Assembly: GCA_016705245.1 (NCBI GenBank)
Contig: JADIYM010000003.1
Location: 186,001 to 250,000, forward strand
From: Blastocatellia bacterium
GTDB taxonomy: Bacteria; Acidobacteriota; Blastocatellia; UBA7656; JADIYM01
Direction of reading: 5' to 3'
DNA: 64,000 nucleotides
This document shows, one piece after another, positions 55,018 through 63,549 of the stretch; position 1 is the stretch's first letter, and every line of letters begins with the position of its first letter. The notes beneath the pieces were generated by a model. That model was not told where the DNA came from. It did no database searches and saw only the letters and a list, made by a program, of their open reading frames with translations. The translations under genes were made by a program, and so were the position numbers.

Positions 55018-56359
55018 CTATCGGTCGAAAAACGTCTCCATGAACCGCGTCGAGATATCGCCGGACTGGAACTGCTCGTCTGCGAGGATCTGCATGTGGA
55101 GCGGAATCGATGTCTTGATGCCCTCGATGATCGTTGCCTCGAGCGCCCGCTGCATACGCGCGATCGCGCGATCGCGCGTTCGCGCATGAGTGATGATCTT
55201 CGCTACGAGCGAGTCGTAGTGCGGCGGCACGGTGTAGCCAGCGTATGCGTGGGTGTCGACGCGGACTCCGGGCCCACCGGGCATGTTGAGCGCCGTGATC
55301 TTTCCGGGCGACGGCGCGAACGTCCGCGGGTCCTCCGCATTCACCCGGCACTCTATCGAGTGGCCCGTGAACGTGACGTCTTCCTGCTTGAAGTTCAGTG
55401 GATCGCCAGCCGCGATGAGAATCTGGGCCCGCACGAGGTCGGAATTCGTGACCATCTCGGTCACAGGGTGCTCGACCTGGATCCGCGTGTTCATTTCCAT
55501 GAAATAGAACTCGTGGCGCCCGCGGTCATAAAGGAACTCGATCGTCCCGAGACTCTCGTAGCCAATGTGCTTGCAGGCAGCGACAGCCGCGTTGCCCATC
55601 GCCTCTCGCTCAGCCGGCGTCAGCGCCGGCGACGGGGATTCCTCGATGAGCTTCTGATGCCGACGCTGCACGGAGCACTCCCGTTCACCGAGGTGGACGA
55701 CGTTGCCGTGCGAGTCTGCTACCACCTGAATCTCGATGTGACGAGCGTCGCCGACGTAACGCTCCATATACATCGATCCGTCACCGAAAGCTCCGAGCGC
55801 CTCGTTCGAGGCCGCCTCGTAGGCACCGACGACGTCCTTCGAATCGTGCACGATGCGCATCCCGCGGCCACCGCCGCCGGCCGACGCCTTGAGCATGAGG
55901 GGGTATCCGACTTCGTCGCCGGTGCGCTGCGCCTCTTCGACCGACTCGATGATGCCCTCGCTGCCGGGAACAACCGGCACCCGCCTCGATCATCGACTTG
56001 CGAGCCGCCGCCTTGTCACCCATCGTGCGAATAGCGTGCGGCGTCGGTCCGATGAACCGGATGTTGCACGACTCACAGATCTCCGCGAAGCGCGCATTCT
56101 CGGCAAGAAAGCCGTATCCCGGATGAATGGCGTCGACGTTGGTGATCTCGGCGGCGCTGATGATGGCCGGCATCGAGAGGTAACTCTGGCGCGGGTTCGG
56201 AGGACCTATGCGGATCGCCTCGTCGGCGAACCGAACGTGAAGTGCCTCCTCGTCAGCCTCGGAGTACACGGCAACGGTCTTGATACCGAGCTCTTTGCAC
56301 GTCCAGATGATCCGGCATGCGATCTCGCCCCGGTTCGCTATTAGGATCTTCTTGAACAT
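55018..56359 (-). pseudogene. accC: Biotin carboxylase subunit of acetyl-CoA carboxylase, frameshifted
   Basis: About 447 residues when restored. This ATP-grasp enzyme carboxylates biotin on AccB, the first step of fatty-acid synthesis. The N-domain is MFKKILIANRGEIACRIIWT, then HPGYGFLAENARFAEICES. At 55980-55982 the G run on the minus strand is short by two bases (or long by one). Correction joins SMIEAG to VPVVPGSEG, matching the conserved AGVP-x-VPGS. Downstream motifs are intact: LMLKASAGGGGRGMRIV, FYFMEMNTRIQVEHPVTEMV and TGHSIECRVNAEDP. Being essential, it is unlikely to be truly broken. Confidence 0.95.
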
Positions 56360-56368
56360 TGGGGTCGC

Positions 56369-56842
56369 CTACGGACGGATGCCAAAAAGCGGCTGGCCGT
56401 ATTCGACCGGCTGCGCGTTCTCGACGAAGACCTTGATGATCTCGCCCGCGGTATCCGACTCGATCTCGTTCATGAGCTTCATCGCTTCGACGATGCAGAG
56501 CACCGATCCAACGTCGACGCGATCGCCAACCTTCGCAAACGGATCCGCGGTCGGTCCGGGAGATCGATAGAACGTGCCGACGATCGGCGACTTGACGATG
56601 ACGAGCGTCTCTTCGGCAGCAGCAGCAGGAGCGGCGGCCGTCGGCGCGGCCACAGGGGCGGCACTCTCCGCGTGAGCCGGCACTATCATGACGGGTGCGC
56701 CAGCAATCGCCGGCGGCGCCGCATAGACGACCGGAGCGTTCGCCACGATCTTCAGCGTGAAGTCGGCCTGGGCAATCTCGAACTCGGCGAACCCTTTCGC
56801 GTGGACCAGCTCAATCAACTCTTTGACGTCTTTGAGTGTCAT
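56369..56842 (-). CDS. accB: Biotin carboxyl carrier protein of acetyl-CoA carboxylase
   Basis: A 157-residue carrier protein. The N-terminal helix is VKELIELVHAKGFAEFEIAQ. An Ala/Pro-rich flexible linker (about 60-85) precedes the biotinyl domain (SPIVGTFYRSPGPTADPFAK; ICIVEAMKLMNEIESDTAGE), with the biotinylated Lys in EAMKLMN near residue 123. It lies 9 bp before accC. It begins just beyond the rplQ terminator, so it may use read-through or an unseen promoter. Confidence 0.97.
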   Translation of the reverse strand: MTLKDVKELIELVHAKGFAEFEIAQADFTLKIVANAPVVYAAPPAIAGAPVMIVPAHAESAAPVAAPTAAAPAAAAEETLVIVKSPIVGTFYRSPGPTADPFAKVGDRVDVGSVLCIVEAMKLMNEIESDTAGEIIKVFVENAQPVEYGQPLFGIRP

Positions 56843-56880
56843 CGGTCGGGCTTCCCATCAAAGGCAGTTCCGTGATCGCA

Positions 56881-56918
56881 AACAAGCCCCAACGCTTTGT
56901 TATTGAAGCGTTGGGGCC
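56881..56918 (-). terminator. Rho-independent terminator of the ribosomal alpha operon
   Basis: GCCCCAACGCTT (56886-56897) pairs perfectly with AAGCGTTGGGGC (56906-56917). On the minus strand the stem is followed by TTGTTT. It lies 21 bp beyond the rplQ stop. Confidence 0.92.
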
Positions 56919-56938
56919 TGCCGAGACTTCTCGTGCGT

Positions 56939-57508
56939 CTACTCCGCGCCAGCGGCGTCGTCAGACTTCTTGCGGCCGCGTCCCCGCAGTCGGTCCAGCA
57001 GTCCGGGCTTCTTGGCAGCGTCTCCGGTGTCAGCCGCCCGCGATTCGACCACCTCCGGACGATCGACGAATTCGATGATCGCCATCTCGGCCCCGTCGCC
57101 CTTGCGTGTGCCGAGCTTGATTATCCTCGTGTATCCGCCGGGACGGGATTCGTATCGCTTGGCCAGTTCGTCGAAAAGCTTCGCAACGGCAGCGACGCCG
57201 GAGGTCCGCTCGGGACGAGCCTGATGATATCCGCCATCCGGCCGGCGCGTTGCGCTGGTCCGGTTGCCGGCGTGAACGAACGCGGCGGCTTGACGGCGTG
57301 CGTGCACGACGTCTGCCGGCTTCTCGGCGGTGTTCGCCCGCTTGCCAAGCGTCACGGCCTTTTCGACGAATGGCCGCAACTCCTTGGCCTTGGGCAACGT
57401 CGTCTCGATCCTCTCTTCGAGGATCAGCGACGTTGCGAGGCTGCGAAGCAGCGACTTCCTGTGGGCGGACGTCCGCCCCAGCTTTCGATGTGCAACGAGA
57501 TGGCGCAT
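56939..57508 (-). CDS. rplQ: Ribosomal protein L17, extended
   Basis: A 189-residue L17; most are 115-130. The core is clear: MRHLVAHRKLGRTSAHRKSL, ILEERIETTLPKAKELRPFV, VAKLFDELAKRYESRPGGYT and RIIKLGTRKGDGAEMAIIEF. Two additions are present: an insert of about 25 residues after ARRQAAAFVHAG (Arg/Thr/Pro-rich) and a basic-acidic tail of about 45 residues ending KKSDDAAGAE. The insert could be real or reflect two compensating indels. It closes the alpha operon, 3 bp after rpoA. Confidence 0.95.
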   Translation of the reverse strand: MRHLVAHRKLGRTSAHRKSLLRSLATSLILEERIETTLPKAKELRPFVEKAVTLGKRANTAEKPADVVHARRQAAAFVHAGNRTSATRRPDGGYHQARPERTSGVAAVAKLFDELAKRYESRPGGYTRIIKLGTRKGDGAEMAIIEFVDRPEVVESRAADTGDAAKKPGLLDRLRGRGRKKSDDAAGAE

Positions 57509-57511
57509 CGC

Positions 57512-58564
57512 TTACTCCTCCTCCTCGTCGTCGTCATAGACGCCATCGAGATCCGGCTCGTACTCTTCGGGTTCCTGAATGATCCGGCCCTGCTCATCGA
57601 ACTTCATTCCGAGTCCAAGGCCCATCCCCGAGAGGATCTCCTTGATCTCGTTGAGCGACTTGCGGCCGAAGTTCTTCGTCTTGAGCATCTCCATCTCGGA
57701 GCGCTGGACGAGCTCGCGGATCGTCTTGATGTCCGCGTTCTTCAGGCAGTTGTAGCTGCGAACCGACAACTCGAGCTCGTCGACCGAACGGTCGAGGTGC
57801 TCGTTGTACGGCACCGGAGGCGGCGTCTGGTCGTCAACGTGCACGTCATCGGTCGTCTCCTCGAAGTTGATGAAGATCGACATGTGATCCTTGATCAACT
57901 TCGCCGCGAGACCGATCGAGGTCTCGGGAGAAACGCTGCCGTTCGTCCACACCTCGATTGTAAGCTTGTCGTAGTCGGTGTCCTGACCAAGGCGCGCGGC
58001 CTCGACCGTGTAGTTCACCTTCTTGACCGGCGTATGCACCGAGTCAATCGGGATGTATCCCACCGCCAGGTCCTCGTCGAAGTTCCTCTCCGCCGAGACG
58101 TACCCGCGGCCACGCTTCAATCGAACCTCGATCGAGAGCGATCCACCTTCCGAAACGGTGGCAATCTGGATGTTCGGGTCGAGAATCTCGACCTCGTTAT
58201 CGACCTCGATCTCACCCGAGAGCAGGATGCCCGGCTCGGTCTTCTTGACGCGCAGCGTCTTCGGACCAGCGCCATACAGCTTGAATGGCACCTGCTTGAG
58301 GTTGAGGATGATGTCGGTTGCGTCTTCCACGACGCCGGGGATGGACGAGAACTCGTGCAGCACGCCTTCGATGCGAACGGCGGTGATGGCCGCGCCCTCG
58401 ATCGACGAGAGCAGGGCACGGCGAAGGCTATTGCCGATCGTCGTACCAAAGCCTCGCTCAAAGGGCTGCGCCGAGAACTTGCCGTAGGTTTCCGTCAGCG
58501 TCTCAGCGTCGGGCACAAGCCGCTTGGGCTTTTGAAATCCGGTCCAAAGAGAAGTCTGCTCCAT
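57512..58564 (-). CDS. rpoA: RNA polymerase alpha subunit
   Basis: A 350-residue subunit that nucleates RNA polymerase assembly. N-terminal domain: KFSAQPFERGFGTTIGNSLR then RALLSSIEGAAITAVRIEGV, the dimerisation core, and DYDKLTIEVWTNGSVSPE. The C-terminal UP-element/activator-binding domain (about 260-325) has LDRSVDELELSVRSYNCLKN and KNFGRKSLNEIKEILSGMGL. An acidic tail of about 20 residues ends DDDEEEE, longer than in proteobacteria. Confidence 0.98.
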   Translation of the reverse strand: MEQTSLWTGFQKPKRLVPDAETLTETYGKFSAQPFERGFGTTIGNSLRRALLSSIEGAAITAVRIEGVLHEFSSIPGVVEDATDIILNLKQVPFKLYGAGPKTLRVKKTEPGILLSGEIEVDNEVEILDPNIQIATVSEGGSLSIEVRLKRGRGYVSAERNFDEDLAVGYIPIDSVHTPVKKVNYTVEAARLGQDTDYDKLTIEVWTNGSVSPETSIGLAAKLIKDHMSIFINFEETTDDVHVDDQTPPPVPYNEHLDRSVDELELSVRSYNCLKNADIKTIRELVQRSEMEMLKTKNFGRKSLNEIKEILSGMGLGLGMKFDEQGRIIQEPEEYEPDLDGVYDDDEEEE

Positions 58565-58597
58565 GTGTACCTTCCGGGAGTTCGAGCCGTTTCCGGG

Positions 58598-59236
58598 CTA
58601 CTTCGAGTACAGCTCTACGATGAGCTGTTCGTTGATGTCCTGATCGATATCCTCGCGACGCGGCAGCGCAGTAACGCGGCCTTCCATCTTCTCGAGGTCG
58701 GTCACTTCGAGCCACGACGGCCGGCCGCGACCCGACGCGGTCTGCCACGCGCTCATGACGTGGACGTTCTTTCGGCTCCCCTCGAGCACCGACACTCGGT
58801 CGCCCGGACGGACAAAGAAGGACGGGATGTTCACGCGGCGGCCGTTGACGGCGATGTGGCCGTGTGCAACGAGCTGCCGGCCCTGGCGCCGGTTTATCGC
58901 AAAGCCAAGCCTGAAAACCGCGTTGTCGAGTCGCCGCTCGAGCATCGAGAGCAAAGTCTCGCCCGTGACGCCCTTCTGCTGCGCGGCCTTCTCGAAGAAG
59001 ATTCGGAATTGCTTCTCGAGCATTCCGTAAATGCGCTTGACCTTCTGCTTCTCGCGAAGCTGTGTGCCATAGCCGGTGACCTTCGTACGGCGCTGATCGC
59101 GGCCGTGCTGTCCCGGAGGTGTCGTTCCGCGCTTCTCAATGGCGCACGATGGCTTGAAGCACCGTTCACCCTTCAGAAAGAGCTTTGCACCCTCTCGCCG
59201 GCACAGCCGGCACTTTGCGTCTCTATATCTCGCCAA
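58598..59236 (-). CDS. rpsD: Ribosomal protein S4 (zinc-binding form)
   Basis: A 212-residue primary 16S rRNA-binding protein. It starts at TTG 59236, preceded by CAGGAGAA, giving (M)ARYRDAKCRLCRREGAKLF. Four cysteines (CRLC, then CFKPSC) form the zinc-binding C+ version. The S4 RNA-binding domain, with RRLDNAVFRLGFAINRRQGR and VAHGHIAVNGRRVNIPSFFV, is intact. S4 often autoregulates the alpha operon; no such site could be recognised. The 59237-59410 spacer before it holds no gene. Confidence 0.96.
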   Translation of the reverse strand: MARYRDAKCRLCRREGAKLFLKGERCFKPSCAIEKRGTTPPGQHGRDQRRTKVTGYGTQLREKQKVKRIYGMLEKQFRIFFEKAAQQKGVTGETLLSMLERRLDNAVFRLGFAINRRQGRQLVAHGHIAVNGRRVNIPSFFVRPGDRVSVLEGSRKNVHVMSAWQTASGRGRPSWLEVTDLEKMEGRVTALPRREDIDQDINEQLIVELYSK

Positions 59237-59410
59237 GTGTATTCTCCTGAAAAGTTTACAGGCCGGAATCGCCGATGGCGCTTCCGGGCCCTTCTTCCTT
59301 TTTCGTATCCGGCCCCTCGGGACCGGACGGTTGCGGCCGACGGGCGGCGCGAGTGTCCCGGAGAGTGAACTCCGAAAACACGGTCGCACCAGCCGTTGGG
59401 CGCAATGTGA

Positions 59411-59827
59411 TCAGACTCGACGCCGCTTCGGAGGGCGGCAGCCGTTGTGCGGGATCGGCGTAACGTCTCGGATCAACTTCACCTCGATACCGGCCCCGTG
59501 CAGGGCGCGGATCGCTGACTCACGTCCAGCGCCCGGTCCCTTGACGCGAACCTCGCAGCTTGCCATACCGGCATCACGCGCGGCCTGCGCCGCTCGCGAC
59601 GCGGCTTGTTGCGCTGCGAAAGGCGTGCCCTTGCGCGAACCGCGGAACCCGAGGGCTCCCGAGCTCGACTGTGTTACGAGGTTTCCGGACTGGTCCGTGA
59701 TGCTGATGATGGTGTTGTTGAAGGACGCCTGGATGTGGACGATTCCCTGCGGGACAAGCTTCTTTTCCTTCTTCTTGAAGGTTTTCTTCTTGCCCGCTCC
59801 GCCCTTCTTCTGTGCTGCTTTCGCCAT
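59411..59827 (-). CDS. rpsK: Ribosomal protein S11
   Basis: A 138-residue platform protein of the small subunit. A Lys-rich N-terminus (MAKAAQKKGGAGKKKTFKKK) precedes the conserved core (GIVHIQASFNNTIISITDQS; GFRGSRKGTPFAAQQAA) and the C-terminal signature VTPIPHNGCRPPKRRRV. ATG 59827 has GAGGAG immediately upstream. Confidence 0.97.
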   Translation of the reverse strand: MAKAAQKKGGAGKKKTFKKKEKKLVPQGIVHIQASFNNTIISITDQSGNLVTQSSSGALGFRGSRKGTPFAAQQAASRAAQAARDAGMASCEVRVKGPGAGRESAIRALHGAGIEVKLIRDVTPIPHNGCRPPKRRRV

Positions 59828-59916
59828 AACTCCTCGTGAGTGCTTCTTCACGCTTCAGGCGCGTCGACCGGAAGTGACCGCAACGATCACCGTTTCCGAT
59901 TCGAAGCGCCCGAGCG

Positions 59917-60300
59917 CTACTTCTTGCCAGGCGCCTTCTTCTTGGCGACCGTCATGCGACGCGGACCCTTGCGTGTCCGAGCGTTCGTGTGGGTGCGCTG
60001 TCCGCGAACCGGAAGTCCGCGACGGTGGCGCAAGCCACGGTAGCAGCCAATATCCATCAGCCGCTTGATGTCGAGCTGGATACGCTTCCGAAGATCGCCT
60101 TCGACCTCGCCGTGCTGGTCGATGACCGCACGAATCCGGTTCAGCTCTTCTTCGGTCAGGTCACGGATCTTCGTGTGAATATCGACATTGGCGGCATCGA
60201 GGATCGTCTTCGACCGCGATCGTCCGATGCCGTAGATGTACGTCAGTCCGATCTCCGCTCGCTTGTTGGGTGGGAGATCAACTCCTGCTAAACGTGCCAT
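59917..60300 (-). CDS. rpsM: Ribosomal protein S13
   Basis: A 127-residue small-subunit head protein that bridges to the large subunit. MARLAGVDLPPNKRAEIGLT and YIYGIGRSRSKTILDAANVD (helix-two-turns-helix) lead to CYRGLRHRRGLPVRGQRTHT and NARTRKGPRR. The Lys-rich C-terminal tail is normal. It follows rpmJ by 17 bp. Confidence 0.98.
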   Translation of the reverse strand: MARLAGVDLPPNKRAEIGLTYIYGIGRSRSKTILDAANVDIHTKIRDLTEEELNRIRAVIDQHGEVEGDLRKRIQLDIKRLMDIGCYRGLRHRRGLPVRGQRTHTNARTRKGPRRMTVAKKKAPGKK

Positions 60301-60317
60301 TCCTCACTCCCTCTCGA

Positions 60318-60431
60318 CTATCCCTGCCGCTGCTTGTGCTTCGGGTTGGTGCAGATCACCCGCACCACGCCCTTGCGGTGAATAACCTTGCAGTTGTCGC
60401 AAATCTTCTTCACGGACGCACGAACCTTCAT
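60318..60431 (-). CDS. rpmJ: Ribosomal protein L36
   Basis: A 37-residue protein that is easily missed: MKVRASVKKICDNCKVIHRK, then GVVRVICTNPKHKQRQG. The zinc ligands C11, C14, C27 and H32 are all present (C+ form). It is read from ATG 60431 to TAG 60318. It lies directly after map; the usual infA between them is absent. Confidence 0.96.
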   Translation of the reverse strand: MKVRASVKKICDNCKVIHRKGVVRVICTNPKHKQRQG

Positions 60432-60507
60432 GGTCTCGTTACTCCTCGCCAAAGCCTTCGAATCAAAAGAGTCACACTAGCACGGCACTTTCCGTGCCGG
60501 CAAGCCA

Positions 60508-61323
60508 TTACAGCGCTGCTGTCGTCAAATAGTTCTCCGCATCCACGAGCGTCAAAACTTCGGGGCCGCTTTCGGTCACCGCGATCGTGTGCTCGAAGTG
60601 CGCCGACTGTTTCCCGTCGGCCGTCGCGACCGTCCATCCGTCACTAAGCGTCAGCACGTCGGCGACGCCGAGGTTCACCATCGGCTCGATCGCGAGCACG
60701 AGCCCTTCACGGAGGATGAGGTTGGAGTCCCCACCCCTCGACCGGTAATTCGGAACCTGCGGGGGTTCGTGCATCTTGCGCCCGATCCCGTGTCCGCAGA
60801 AGTCCCGCACGACCGTGTAGCCCCGCGCCTCGACATAGTCCTCGACCGCCCCGCCTACATCGTTGAGCCGATTGCCGGGCCTCATGCGATCGATGGCCTG
60901 GAAGAGCGACTCCTCCGTGGCCTTCAGCAACTGTTTCACCTCGTCGGCGATCTGGCCCACCGGCACCGTCACCGCGGAATCGCCGACGTAGCCGTCGAGC
61001 ACGATTCCGAAGTCGATACCGATGACGTCACCTTCGACGAGCTTTCGTCCCGATGGAATGCCGTGCACGACCTCGTCGTTGACCGACGTGCAAAGCGAAT
61101 GCCTGTAGGGTCCTCGCGGACCGGGCACACCAATGAATGCCGGAATCCCGCCGGCCGCTCGCGTCTTTTCTTCCGCCAACCGATCGAGCTCGAGCGTAGT
61201 GACGCCCGGCTCAACCATCGCGCGCACGTCGCGCAGAATCTCGCCGACGAGGCGTCCCACGACCCTCATCTTCTCGATCTCCATCGCGGACTTTCGGGTG
61301 ATCCGGTCTCGGCGAAGCCTCAT
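60508..61323 (-). CDS. map: Methionine aminopeptidase, type I
   Basis: A 271-residue metalloprotease that removes the initiator methionine. Active-site segments: SLCTSVNDEVVHGIPSGRKL near 85, GDVIGIDFGIVLDGYVGDSA (two metal Asp) near 110, VRDFCGHGIGRKMHEPPQVP (metal and catalytic His) near 180 and LVLAIEPMVNLG (metal Glu) near 214. ATG 61323 overlaps the adk stop. It sits in the standard adk-map order. Confidence 0.97.
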   Translation of the reverse strand: MRLRRDRITRKSAMEIEKMRVVGRLVGEILRDVRAMVEPGVTTLELDRLAEEKTRAAGGIPAFIGVPGPRGPYRHSLCTSVNDEVVHGIPSGRKLVEGDVIGIDFGIVLDGYVGDSAVTVPVGQIADEVKQLLKATEESLFQAIDRMRPGNRLNDVGGAVEDYVEARGYTVVRDFCGHGIGRKMHEPPQVPNYRSRGGDSNLILREGLVLAIEPMVNLGVADVLTLSDGWTVATADGKQSAHFEHTIAVTESGPEVLTLVDAENYLTTAAL

Positions 61324-61997
61324 GCGCTCTCCGCCTCGCAAATACCCACCGCCGTCATGATCTCGCGAAAGACTTGATCGACGGGTTTCGCGCCATCAAC
61401 GGTGACAAGGCGATCGGTGGAGCGGTAGTAGTCGTACACTGGCTTCGTCTGGTCGGACCAGGTAGCGATTCGTCGTGCAACCGTCTCTTCGTGATCGTCG
61501 TCACGCTGGAACAAGCCGTGTCCGCAGTTGTCGCACACTCCGTCAACCGCAGGCAGTCGTGAGTGCACATTGAAGATCTCGTTGCAGTTCGGACAAACCC
61601 GCCTTCCAGTCAACCGGCTCATCAACTCGTGCCGTTCAACCCGGACGTAGATAGCGAGGATTTCCCGGTCCTGTTCCCGCGCGAGCACCTCGAGCGTTTC
61701 CGCCTGCGAGATCGTTCGCGGGAATCCGTCCAGGATGTATCCGTGATCACAGTCCGCAAGCACGGTACGTTCCCGAACGACTTCCGCAAGCACCTCGTCG
61801 CTAACGAGCTTGCCCGATTTCTGGACACGAGCCACCTCGCGTCCCAGATCCGAGTCCCGCTTGGCAATGACACGCAGGATATCGCCCGTCGAGATCTGCG
61901 GCATGCCGAACCGCTGCTCGAGCATATGCGCCTGCGTACCCTTGCCGGCTCCCGGAGCGCCGACCAGGATCAGGATCTTTCCTCGATCTGACTTCAC
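61320..61997 (-). CDS. adk: Adenylate kinase (zinc-lid form)
   Basis: A 225-residue enzyme interconverting ATP, ADP and AMP. The P-loop is ILVGAPGAGKGTQ near residue 12, the AMP-binding part ISTGDILRVIAKRDSDLGRE near 38, and YILDGFPRTISQAE near 90. The lid has four cysteines (CPNC, CDNC), the zinc-stabilised form. The start is taken as GTG 61997, 1 bp after the secY stop; the frame has no ATG close to the expected N-terminus. Confidence 0.95.
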   Translation of the reverse strand: MKSDRGKILILVGAPGAGKGTQAHMLEQRFGMPQISTGDILRVIAKRDSDLGREVARVQKSGKLVSDEVLAEVVRERTVLADCDHGYILDGFPRTISQAETLEVLAREQDREILAIYVRVERHELMSRLTGRRVCPNCNEIFNVHSRLPAVDGVCDNCGHGLFQRDDDHEETVARRIATWSDQTKPVYDYYRSTDRLVTVDGAKPVDQVFREIMTAVGICEAESA

Positions 61998-61998
61998 A

Positions 61999-63458
61999 TC
62001 AATCCCTGTTACTGGGCTCCGGGAACGCGCGGCTGCGAAGCCGCCGTCCACCCGGTCCGAGGAAGCCATCGTAATGGCGCATGATGAGCTGCGCCTCGAC
62101 CTGCTTGATGGTGTCCATAGCGACACCGACGACGATGAGAAGACTCGTTCCGCCGAACTGGAAGTTGAGACCCATTCCGGTTGCCATCCACGACGTCACG
62201 ATGTTCGATCGAATGAAGTCGTCGAGACCCGGCCCGAACCACGGAATCTGCTGGAACGCCACGCCCTGGATCATGATCTGCGGGATGAGACGAGCACCGC
62301 GAGGTAGATCGCCCCGACGAAAGTCAGCCGATTGAGCACCCCGTTCAGGTAGTCCGCCGTTCGCTTGCCCGGCCGTATGCCGGGAATGAACTGGCCGTTC
62401 TTGCGCAGGTTGTCGGCGACCTCTTCGGTGTTGAAGATGATCGAGACGTAGAAGAACGTGAAGAAGATGATCGCGGCGGCATCAAGCAACATGTAGAAGG
62501 GGTGCCCGCCGCCTCCCATGCTCTGAACCGCCGTCGACAGAAATTCCTGCAGCGACGAAAGATCGAAGCCGAATACCGAGTTCGGAATCAGGTTCGCGAG
62601 CGTCTGCGGGAATGCCATGATCGACGCCGCGAAGATCACAGGGATGACGCCGCCCATGTTTACTTTGATGGGCATCGTCGTCTGCTGGACCGGGACCGCA
62701 GTGCGGCCCACCTGACGTCGAGCGTGGTTGATCGGAATCTTCCGCAGTCCGCGCTCCATGAAGATGATCGCCGAGATGATCAGGATCATCCCGACGAGCA
62801 GCAGGATCATTCCGAGAGCCGTCTGGGTGCCACCCTCAGTCGCCTTCCCGTATATCTGCACCATTGCCTGCGGCGCGCCGATGATGATGCCGGCGAAGAT
62901 GATCAGCGACATTCCGTTGCCGATCCCGCGCTCGGTGATCTGCTCGCCGAGCCACATGATGAAGATCGTTCCAGTCGTCAATGTCAGCGTCGTCAACGCG
63001 ATGAACGACACACCGGGCTCATACACGAGACCGGGCTGACTCTGAAGGAACCACGCGATGCTCGTCGTCTGGATGATCGCGAGGACAACCGTCAGGTACC
63101 TCGTCCACTGATTCATCTTCCGGCGGCCCATCTCGCCCTCTTCCTGAACCGCCTTCAGGCGCGGGCTGACGACCGTCATGAGCTGGAGGATGATCGAGGC
63201 CGTGATGTACGGCATGATGCCGAGAGCCAGAACCGAGATCTTCTGCAGGTTTCCACCCGAGAAGAGGTCAAGGACCCCGAGCAGCGACGAGGCGACGTTC
63301 TGCCAGAGCTGCTCGAGTTGGACCGGATCGATTCCGGGCACACGGATATGACTGCCGATGCGGTACACCGCAAGAAGGCTCAGTGTGAAGAGGACCCGCT
63401 TCCGCAGGTCCGGCACGGAAAAGACGTTGCGGAAGCTGTTGAGGCAATTCTCGATCAT
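61999..63458 (-). pseudogene. secY: Preprotein translocase subunit SecY, frameshifted
   Basis: About 487 residues when restored; the central channel of the Sec translocon. The N-terminal signature (VLFTLSLLAVYRIGSHIRVP), ten-helix pattern, and the plug-region and C5 loop words (GIRPGKRTADYLNGVLNRLT) are intact. At about 62289-62291 a C is missing on the minus strand: CTCGTCTCATC should be CTCGTCCTCATC, joining AIYLAVLV to LIPQIMIQGVAFQQIPWFGP. Without it the last two helices would be lost. SecY is essential, so a sequence error is by far the best explanation. Confidence 0.96.
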
Positions 63459-63549
63459 CGTGTTCCCAACCCCAGAATCACCCGGCAGTCGCCAGTTCCC
63501 CGTACGGTACCGTCACCGCGGCGGGAGAAGGCGCTTGATCCGATCCGTG

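Noticed and set aside
56897..59368. An open frame of about 820 codons antisense to rplQ-rpoA-rpsD
   Set aside because: It mirrors three certain ribosomal and polymerase genes. High GC makes such antisense frames long, and its protein has no recognisable domain.
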